From: Bacteroidota bacterium
GTDB taxonomy: Bacteria > Bacteroidota > Bacteroidia > Bacteroidales > B18-G4
Assembly: GCA_003648575.1 (NCBI GenBank)
Contig: QMPN01000009.1
Location: 1 to 26,763, forward strand
DNA: 26,763 nucleotides
Direction: 5' to 3'
In this document: positions 21,513 to 26,763 of the stretch, piece by piece
Position numbering within the stretch: the first letter of the stretch is position 1
Layout: each line of letters opens with the position of its first letter
Translations under genes and position numbers: made by a program
Notes under the pieces: generated by a model
The model's input: the letters and a program-made list of their open reading frames with translations, nothing else
The model's database searches: none
What the model was told of the DNA's origin: nothing

Positions 21513-21953
21513 AGTCAGGGGTTCGTCTTCTTCATTTTTATTATCATCCGTATCATCCCCCTCTTCAATATCTTTAGCAGTCATGTTGTCATTCGATACT
21601 CGATACTCGATACTTGATACTCGATCTTCGGTCTTCGATCCTCGGTCTTCGTTCTTCAGTCCCCGGTCTTCCTCCACCTCTTCTTCCTCTTCATGATAGA
21701 TTGTATCCTCAAACTCATCCTCGAAACCTTCACCAAACAGATCCAGCTGGTTTTCAGTAGCATAATATTCCTCAGGCACGTCATCAGCGAAATTACTGAT
21801 GTACTTCCTGATCATTTTCTTTATGAGCTTGTTCGGTGTAGTTTTGCGGGCGTGGCAGTAGTTGATCAGGGAGCGTTTTTGTCGATATGACAGGCGGATA
21901 CGAACCTCGCTATATCTGACCTTCTTCCTTTTTTTGGGTCTGCCGTTGGCCAT
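21504..21953 (-). CDS. Small basic/acidic protein with QLDLF clamp-binding-like motif
   Basis: A 149-residue protein of unknown function. Residues 1-52 are strongly basic ([18 protein letters not shown], then [29 protein letters not shown]), a strand followed by two helices resembling a ribbon-helix-helix or relaxosome-type DNA-binding fold. Residues 55-149 are very acidic and probably disordered. QLDLF at 69-73 (21735-21749) equals the consensus sliding-clamp-binding pentapeptide QL[SD]LF, and the chain ends in EPLTLF. Residues 95-122 are four 7-residue units ([28 protein letters not shown]) encoded by the heptamer array at 21593-21669. The gene lies 45 bases behind glmM on the same strand and overlaps the recR stop. 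Low complexity in the tail lowers certainty about its translated 3' end, but the basic N-terminus looks like a real gene. Confidence 0.7.
   Translation of the reverse strand: MANGRPKKRKKVRYSEVRIRLSYRQKRSLINYCHARKTTPNKLIKKMIRKYISNFADDVPEEYYATENQLDLFGEGFEDEFEDTIYHEEEEEVEEDRGLKNEDRGSKTEDRVSSIEYRVSNDNMTAKDIEEGDDTDDNKNEEDEPLTLF
21593..21669. repeat. Degenerate heptanucleotide array inside a coding region
   Basis: Eleven phase-locked 7-base units on the + strand: TCGATAC three times, TTGATAC, TCGATCT, TCGGTCT, TCGATCC, TCGGTCT, TCGTTCT, TCAGTCC and CCGGTCT. The array lies in the coding sequence of the small recR-side gene (- strand) and yields four 7-residue peptide units, because 7 bases read in threes repeats every 21 bases. 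Confidence 0.9.
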
Positions 21954-21998
21954 GCTTGATGATTAATTATGACCAAATTACTAAAATTCCGGGGCAGC

Positions 21999-23384
21999 TT
22001 AAGTCAGGGTTTGTATTTTGTTAATAACTTCATGAGCCAGTTGATCTGCCAATTTAGCGGAAGCACTTTCAGCATAGATCCTTATGATGGGTTCTGTATT
22101 TGACTTTCGAAGATGTACCCATGAATCATCGAAAATGATTTTCAATCCATCAACTGTGATGCATTCGTGCTGCGAGTATGCCTTCCCGACAGCCTCGATG
22201 ACTGCATCCACATCGATCTCCGGTTTGAGTTCAATCTTATTTTTAGAAATGAAGTAATCAGGGTATGATGCACGTAAAGCAGAACAGGAAACATCTTTCT
22301 TCGCCAGGTATGTCAGGAATAATGCGATACCGACAAGTGCATCCCTTCCATAGTGCAATTCCGGATAGATTACTCCACCGTTTCCTTCTCCTCCGATCAC
22401 CGCATCCACCTCTTTCATCAGGTTTACGACATTCACTTCGCCCACGGCAGAGGCAAAATACTTCCCTCCTGCCTGTTCCGTAACATCTTTCAAAGCAGCT
22501 GTCGATGAAAGGTTGGAAACCGTATTTCCGGGCCTGGCATTGAGGATATAATCTGCCACAGCAACCAGGGTATATTCTTCTCCGAACATATCGCCTTTCT
22601 CAGTCAGGATAGCAAGACGGTCCACATCAGGATCAACAACAAAACCCAGGTCGGCACCTTCTTCTTTTACCGTTTCAGCAATATCCTTCAGGTTTTCAGG
22701 AAGAGGTTCCGGATTATGTGGAAAGTGGCCTGTTGGCTCGCAATATAGCTCTGTTATTTGCTTTACGCCCAGGGCCTTGAGCAAAGGTGGGAGGGCAATC
22801 CCTCCGGTAGAATTGACACAATCTAATACCACATGAAAACTCCTTTTGCTGATCATTTCAACATCTACCATAGGCAGGTCCAGGATAGCATCGATATGCT
22901 CCTGAATGGCCCTTTCATCTTCAGCATAATTCCCCAGATTTTCTACCTCCGGGTAATCGATGGCATTGGTTTCAGCGATTTCTAGTACATAAGCCCCATC
23001 ATCTGCAGATATAAATTCCCCTTTGCTGTTTAAAAGCTTCAGCGCATTCCACTGCCCCGGGTTGTGACTGGCGGTGAGGATGATCCCTCCCTGGGCCTTT
23101 TCCGAAACGACTTTCATCTCAACCGTTGGTGTCGTCGACAGGCCAACATCCAGCACATCCACCCCCATTCCCATCAGTGTGCCACAAACGAGTTTGTTTA
23201 CCATATCTCCGGATGTGCGGGCATCTCTTCCAACTATAAATTTTTGCTTTTCTGTATGCTCAGCTTCAGCGATAAAAGTGGCAAAAGCCGACACAAACTT
23301 CACAATATCAATGGGTGTGAGGCCCTGGCCGGGGGCACCCCCGATGGTGCCACGAATACCCGATATGGATTTGATGAGAGTCAT
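21999..23384 (-). CDS. glmM: Phosphoglucosamine mutase
   Basis: Converts glucosamine 6-phosphate to glucosamine 1-phosphate for UDP-GlcNAc, the peptidoglycan and LPS precursor. Read from the ATG at 23384 it has 461 residues and opens MTLIKSISGIRGTIGG, the common bacteroidete N-terminus. An in-frame TTG at 23408 lies inside the -7 box and is rejected. The phosphoserine loop is TASHNP with Ser106, the metal site DPDVDRLA with Asp251, Asp253 and Asp255, the sugar loop GEGNGGV (332-338), and the phosphate-binding RKSNTEPIIRIY near the C-terminus. A phosphomannomutase/phosphoglucomutase side activity is possible in this superfamily. It diverges from the TPR gene. Confidence 0.93.
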   Translation of the reverse strand: MTLIKSISGIRGTIGGAPGQGLTPIDIVKFVSAFATFIAEAEHTEKQKFIVGRDARTSGDMVNKLVCGTLMGMGVDVLDVGLSTTPTVEMKVVSEKAQGGIILTASHNPGQWNALKLLNSKGEFISADDGAYVLEIAETNAIDYPEVENLGNYAEDERAIQEHIDAILDLPMVDVEMISKRSFHVVLDCVNSTGGIALPPLLKALGVKQITELYCEPTGHFPHNPEPLPENLKDIAETVKEEGADLGFVVDPDVDRLAILTEKGDMFGEEYTLVAVADYILNARPGNTVSNLSSTAALKDVTEQAGGKYFASAVGEVNVVNLMKEVDAVIGGEGNGGVIYPELHYGRDALVGIALFLTYLAKKDVSCSALRASYPDYFISKNKIELKPEIDVDAVIEAVGKAYSQHECITVDGLKIIFDDSWVHLRKSNTEPIIRIYAESASAKLADQLAHEVINKIQTLT

Positions 23385-23405
23385 AAATTTCACGATTGTT
23401 TCCGA

Positions 23406-23413
23406 CAAAGATA
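23406..23413 (-). promoter_or_regulatory. Candidate glmM promoter -7 box
   Basis: TATCTTTG on the - strand is an exact TAnnTTTG match, 21 bases before the ATG at 23384. It decides the start, since the longer reading frame would begin inside it. No clear -33 TTG at 19-21 bases. Confidence 0.55.
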
Positions 23414-23488
23414 TGGAAAGAAGACAGAAGTCAGTGATCAGAAGAGTGCACCTTCAATTATACAGCTATGCGGGATGAAAAAAATCCG

Positions 23489-23496
23489 TATTTTTG
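23489..23496 (+). promoter_or_regulatory. Candidate promoter -7 box of the TPR gene
   Basis: TATTTTTG matches TAnnTTTG and lies 34 bases before the ATG at 23531. The same frame is open back to an ATG at 23468, but that start would place the promoter inside the gene, so 23531 is preferred. -33 element not evident. Confidence 0.45.
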
Positions 23497-23530
23497 TCGC
23501 GTTAGAATAAGCAGAATTATAAGGCAATCC

Positions 23531-24937
23531 ATGACAGAAGAATTTCAGCCATACAATGTAGACGAGCTCATTGAGCGTTTTGAGGAAATGGTCGAAAAAG
23601 AAGAAACTTATTTCTTCGATGTCGATCAGTTTGAGGCCATCATCGACCACTACTTTGAACGCAATGAGGTTAGCATGCTCAAGACTGCCGTACATTACGC
23701 TATGGAACAGTATCCTGGTAACACCATGGTTCATCTGAAAAGGGCCAGGCTGCTGATGCTTCAGGGTAAATATAAAAGGGCCCTCAAGCTCCTCAGCGAC
23801 CTGGAAGAGATAGAGCCCGCCAATACAGAGATTTTTTATACCAAAGCCTCACTTTACAGTTTTCAAAAACAATATAAAGAGTCCGTACGGGAGTATGAAA
23901 AGGCCCTTTTAGCCGGTGAGGACCCCGACGATATATATATCAGCATCGCTTTCGAATACGAGAACATGGGCGACTATGCCATGGCCATCAAATACCTGAA
24001 AAAGGTATTGAGGATCAATCCCATGCACGATGCGGCCATCTATGAACTCTCATTTTGTTTTGAGATTGACAACAGGCTGGAGGAAGCGGTTGATTTTTTC
24101 GACCTGTTCCTTAGCAGCTATCCATATTCTAAAACTGCATGGTTTAATCTGGGGATTGCCTACAACCAGCTGGACCTCTATGAGAAGGCTGTTGAAGCCT
24201 ATGATTTTTCCATCGCTATCGAGCCCGGTTTCTCATCTGCTTACTTTAATAAAGCCAACTCCCTTGCCAATCTCGATCACTACCAGGCAGCCATCAGGGT
24301 ATATCGGGAAACCTTTGAGCATGAAGAGCCCGAGGCGATGACATACTATTATATCGGCGAGTGCTATGAAAAGATGAAAAAGTACGAGCAAGCGCTGAAA
24401 GAGTACCAGCAAGCTATTGATGTGGACGACAAACTCTCGGAAGCCTGGATGGGAGCAGGTATCGCCAAAGACGAGCTCGGAAATACCATGGAAGGCATCG
24501 AGTTTATGGAGAAGGCCATTAAACTTGAAGATATCAACCCTGAATACTGGTACATTCTGGGTGACACACAGGTAAAGGCAGGCTTTCACGACAAAGCCAA
24601 GCTCTCTTACGGGAAGGTATGTGAGCTGGATCCGCTTAATCCTGATGTGTGGGTAGATTATGCTGAACTCTATACCAGGGAAGGCATCCTTGATGAAGGT
24701 ATTGCTCTACTTAACAAAGGCATTGAAGCTGATCCGAGAAATGCATCTATAATGTACCGTAAGGCGGTGTACCTGATAAAACAGGGAAAGACGAAAGAAG
24801 CCTATGCCACTATAGAAAATGCCTTAAGTATCGACTTCGCTAAACATACCGAGATATTCGAATATATGCCGCTCCTGAAGGAAGACACCCAAATTGTAAG
24901 CATGATAGAGATGCATAAGGTGGATAAGAGGAAGTAG
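23531..24937 (+). CDS. Tetratricopeptide-repeat protein
   Basis: A 468-residue, mostly helical protein made of about 11 TPR units of 34 residues. Clear examples are [40 protein letters not shown] and [20 protein letters not shown], each with the W/Y-LG-Y-A-P spacing. No signal peptide or membrane segment is seen from the chosen ATG, so it should be cytoplasmic. An acidic N-terminal 45 residues ([20 protein letters not shown]) precedes the repeats. TPR arrays bind proteins or peptides; the partner is unknown. The TAG stop at 24935-24937 coincides with the start of a heptamer array. It diverges from glmM. Confidence 0.85.
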   Translation: MTEEFQPYNVDELIERFEEMVEKEETYFFDVDQFEAIIDHYFERNEVSMLKTAVHYAMEQYPGNTMVHLKRARLLMLQGKYKRALKLLSDLEEIEPANTEIFYTKASLYSFQKQYKESVREYEKALLAGEDPDDIYISIAFEYENMGDYAMAIKYLKKVLRINPMHDAAIYELSFCFEIDNRLEEAVDFFDLFLSSYPYSKTAWFNLGIAYNQLDLYEKAVEAYDFSIAIEPGFSSAYFNKANSLANLDHYQAAIRVYRETFEHEEPEAMTYYYIGECYEKMKKYEQALKEYQQAIDVDDKLSEAWMGAGIAKDELGNTMEGIEFMEKAIKLEDINPEYWYILGDTQVKAGFHDKAKLSYGKVCELDPLNPDVWVDYAELYTREGILDEGIALLNKGIEADPRNASIMYRKAVYLIKQGKTKEAYATIENALSIDFAKHTEIFEYMPLLKEDTQIVSMIEMHKVDKRK

Positions 24938-25006
24938 GCGGTAGAGAGTAGGCAGTAGGCAGAAGGCAGAAGGCAGAAGGCAGAAGGCAGAAGGCAGAAG
25001 GCAGTT
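24937..25006. repeat. Heptanucleotide tandem array after the TPR gene
   Basis: Ten 7-base units on the + strand: GGCGGTA, GAGAGTA, GGCAGTA, GGCAGAA six times, then GGCAGTT. The GGCAGTA unit is the reverse complement of the unit at 5416-5527. The first base is the last base of the TPR gene's TAG stop. It fills most of the gap before the DUF368 gene. Confidence 0.93.
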
Positions 25007-25007
25007 T

Positions 25008-25020
25008 ACGTATACGTTTT
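25008..25020 (+). promoter_or_regulatory. Palindrome with a near-consensus -7 box before the DUF368 gene
   Basis: ACGTATACGT (25008-25017) is a perfect 10-base palindrome right behind the heptamer array. It overlaps TACGTTTT (25013-25020), a seven-of-eight match to TAnnTTTG, 12 bases before the ATG at 25033. That is close for a leader, so this is a weak call. Confidence 0.25.
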
Positions 25021-25032
25021 AGATATTTGACA

Positions 25033-25965
25033 ATGCAAAAAATCAAGTTTTACATATTCCTGATGCTGAAGGGCATGGCAATGGGGGCAGCCAATGTGAT
25101 TCCCGGAGTTTCGGGAGGGACAATTGCCCTGATCACAGAGATCTTCGAACGGCTGATCAATGCCATAAAATCTTTCGATCTGAAAGCGGTCAGGCTTTTG
25201 TTGAAAGGAAAATTTGGTGAATTTGCCCGCTATACCGACCTGTATTTCCTGCTGGCCATCGCAACAGGTATATTTATTGCCATAGTGAGCCTGGCCCGGC
25301 TATTCGACTATTTATTCAGGGAATACCCGGTATATATCTGGGCATTTTTCTTTGGATTGGTGCTGGCATCCGTGTTTTTTGTAGGAAGAAGAATCAGTAA
25401 GGTCACGCCTGCGGTGGTGGTTACCTTCATCATTGGTACCGCCATTGCTATCCTCATCTCATTCCTGAGCAAAGGCCAGGAGAACGATAATTTCTTTTAC
25501 CTGATGATTTGCGGCGTAGCCGCCATATGCAGTATGATCCTTCCCGGGCTATCAGGTTCCTTCATCCTCTTTATAATGGGTAACTACCGCCTGGTGGCCA
25601 TTGATGCCATTAACGAGCGTGATTTTGGCGTCCTTCTGCCCGTGATTATTGGGGCTGCCGTTGGATTGGTAGCATTCGCACACATCCTGTCCTGGGTATT
25701 TAAACGCTTCCGGGATGAGACCATCTCAATTCTGACAGGCTTTATCCTGGGATCAGTTGGTATCTTATGGCCCTGGCAAAAAGAAGAATACCTCACAAAT
25801 ACAGGCGGGGAATTGATCATGAAAGATGGAGAAAAGGTGATCACACATTACTCCCGTTACCTGCCGGATCAACTTGGCACTGATTTCTGGATCGCCATTA
25901 CATGTATACTTTTGGGCATCATCAGTATATGGGTCACCGAACTGCTGGCCAAAAAGAAAGCCTGA
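25033..25965 (+). CDS. popT: DUF368 family polyprenyl-phosphate transporter (PopT-like)
   Basis: A 310-residue polytopic membrane protein from the ATG at 25033; a TTG two codons earlier is in frame. It has about 8 hydrophobic segments. The two inverted-repeat signatures of DUF368 are present: [10 protein letters not shown] (21-30) and LPGLSGS (169-175). DUF368 members (PopT) have been shown in other bacteria to return undecaprenyl phosphate across the cytoplasmic membrane for reuse in peptidoglycan and other glycan synthesis; the same role is inferred here. Its TGA stop overlaps the aroE ATG by one base (TGATG), so the two are probably translationally coupled. Confidence 0.85.
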   Translation: MQKIKFYIFLMLKGMAMGAANVIPGVSGGTIALITEIFERLINAIKSFDLKAVRLLLKGKFGEFARYTDLYFLLAIATGIFIAIVSLARLFDYLFREYPVYIWAFFFGLVLASVFFVGRRISKVTPAVVVTFIIGTAIAILISFLSKGQENDNFFYLMICGVAAICSMILPGLSGSFILFIMGNYRLVAIDAINERDFGVLLPVIIGAAVGLVAFAHILSWVFKRFRDETISILTGFILGSVGILWPWQKEEYLTNTGGELIMKDGEKVITHYSRYLPDQLGTDFWIAITCILLGIISIWVTELLAKKKA

Positions 25966-26711
25966 TGGATCATTACGGACTGATCGGCAACCCGGTCTCC
26001 CATTCCCTGTCGGAGAAATACTTCACCGATAAATTCATGCTTGAGGATATCGATGCCCGCTATGAGCGATTCCTCCTGCAAGACATCCATGGGCTGATAC
26101 CTCTTCTCGATACCTATCCCAGTCTGAAAGGATTAAGCGTGACCAGTCCATTCAAAACCGATGTCATCCAATACTGCGATGAGCTTGATGATGTAGCCCG
26201 GAAGATCAGGGCTGTGAACACCCTGGAGATTACCCTGGATAGCGGAAAAAGGCATATCAAAGGCTATAACACGGATGTGGATGGCTTTGCCACTGCCCTC
26301 CTGCGCATGGTCGGTTCAAAAAAGCCGGATGCGCTCATTCTGGGCAGCGGTGGTGCTGCCCGTGCCGTGGCATATGCACTGAGGAAACTGGACATTGCTT
26401 TTAGTGTTGTCTCACGGCAAGCAGGGAAGGGAAAGATCACTTATTCAGGTCTTACTGCAAAGCATATACATTCACACAAACTGATCATTAATACCACCCC
26501 CCTGGGGATGGGCATGTACATGGATGAATACCCTGAAATTCCCTATAAGCATTTGTCCTCCGCCCACCTCTTATTTGATTTGATCTATAACCCACCGGAA
26601 ACACCCTTCCTGATAAAAGCAAAGCAACGGAAAGCCGCTTGCGGTAACGGGCTTATCATGTTGCAGGCACAGGCAGAAAAAGCCTGGGAAATATGGAATT
26701 CTGAACTCTGA
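25965..26711 (+). CDS. aroE: Shikimate dehydrogenase
   Basis: Reduces 3-dehydroshikimate to shikimate with NADPH in aromatic amino acid synthesis. The 248-residue protein is slightly shorter than E. coli AroE (272), as is common in Bacteroidota. The ATG at 25965 gives [16 protein letters not shown], the standard substrate-binding N-terminus; an in-frame ATG at 25902 lies inside the DUF368 gene and is rejected. Catalytic Lys64 is in SVTSPFK (usual form NVTIPHK), catalytic Asp104 in GYNTDVDGF, and the cofactor loop GSGGAAR is at 127-133. INTTPLGM and GNGLIMLQAQA complete the family pattern. Translation is probably coupled to the DUF368 gene. Confidence 0.94.
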   Translation: MDHYGLIGNPVSHSLSEKYFTDKFMLEDIDARYERFLLQDIHGLIPLLDTYPSLKGLSVTSPFKTDVIQYCDELDDVARKIRAVNTLEITLDSGKRHIKGYNTDVDGFATALLRMVGSKKPDALILGSGGAARAVAYALRKLDIAFSVVSRQAGKGKITYSGLTAKHIHSHKLIINTTPLGMGMYMDEYPEIPYKHLSSAHLLFDLIYNPPETPFLIKAKQRKAACGNGLIMLQAQAEKAWEIWNSEL

Positions 26712-26721
26712 AAAATGCTAT

Positions 26722-26751
26722 AAAAAAAGCCCCTGCTTTTGGGCAGGGGCT
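26722..26751 (-). terminator. Rho-independent terminator for a - strand gene beyond the window
   Basis: AGCCCCTGC (26728-26736) and GCAGGGGCT (26743-26751) form a 9-base-pair G/C-rich stem with a 6-base loop. On the - strand it is followed by a run of T (26728-26722 read backward); on the + strand no T-run follows. It should end a gene converging on aroE from the right. Confidence 0.75.
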
Positions 26752-26763
26752 GGAGATAAATAG

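Noticed and set aside
23385..23408. Eight-codon extension of GlmM
   Set aside because: Begins with TTG inside an exact -7 box; MTLIKSISGIRG is the standard start.
23468..23530. Extension of the TPR protein by 21 residues
   Set aside because: It would span the -7 box at 23489-23496, and its sequence is unlike the acidic helical N-terminus that follows.
24937..25006. Heptamer array as a CRISPR array
   Set aside because: Units are 7 bases with no spacers and no cas genes nearby.

Overview
The window looks like a chromosomal stretch of a Bacteroidota bacterium, probably of the Bacteroidales/Marinilabiliales side. Evidence: a 288-residue primary sigma factor without region 1.1, repeated TAnnTTTG-type -7 boxes in front of genes, weak Shine-Dalgarno sequences, a YidC with Lys in the position of the TM2 Arg, a long GapB-type GAPDH, and typical family members (DUF2279, YwqK-like MORN repeats, DUF368). 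Nearly all of it is housekeeping; no rRNA, tRNA, CRISPR array, phage or insertion sequence is visible, and no intergenic gap exceeds about 180 bases.

Layout. (1) 3-5408, + strand: an alpha-glucan disaccharide cassette, with a trehalose-synthase-like GH13 enzyme (5' end cut off), a beta-phosphoglucomutase/GH65 phosphorylase fusion, and a P-loop kinase of the uridine kinase fold. Together they can convert trehalose/maltose-type disaccharides to beta-glucose 1-phosphate and on to glucose 6-phosphate. (2) 5521-14560, - strand: degQ/htrA, rpoD, gap, pyrG, yidC and, last, a GPH/SLC45-type sugar transporter that converges on the disaccharide cassette and could feed it. (3) 14736-20065, + strand: a tight six-gene run of dapF, a GNAT acetyltransferase, mltG, a DUF2279 protein, a HAD phosphatase and a class-I CoA-transferase. 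(4) 20081-25965+: a MORN-repeat exported protein diverging from recR, a small basic/acidic protein converging on recR, glmM diverging from a long TPR protein, then popT-like DUF368 translationally coupled to aroE. A terminator for a further - strand gene closes the window.

Several genes serve the envelope (dapF, mltG, glmM, popT-like, degQ, yidC). The most unusual structure is a family of heptanucleotide tandem arrays at three places: 16 units between the converging udk-like and MFS genes, about 10 units right after the TPR gene, and 11 degenerate units inside the 3' half of the small gene beside recR. The first two start at a TAG stop that the repeat itself supplies; the third is translated as four 7-residue units. 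The small recR-side protein also carries a perfect QLDLF pentapeptide, the consensus sliding-clamp-binding motif, behind a basic DNA-binding-like N-terminus; it is the best candidate here for undescribed biology. No complete new multi-gene system is evident.
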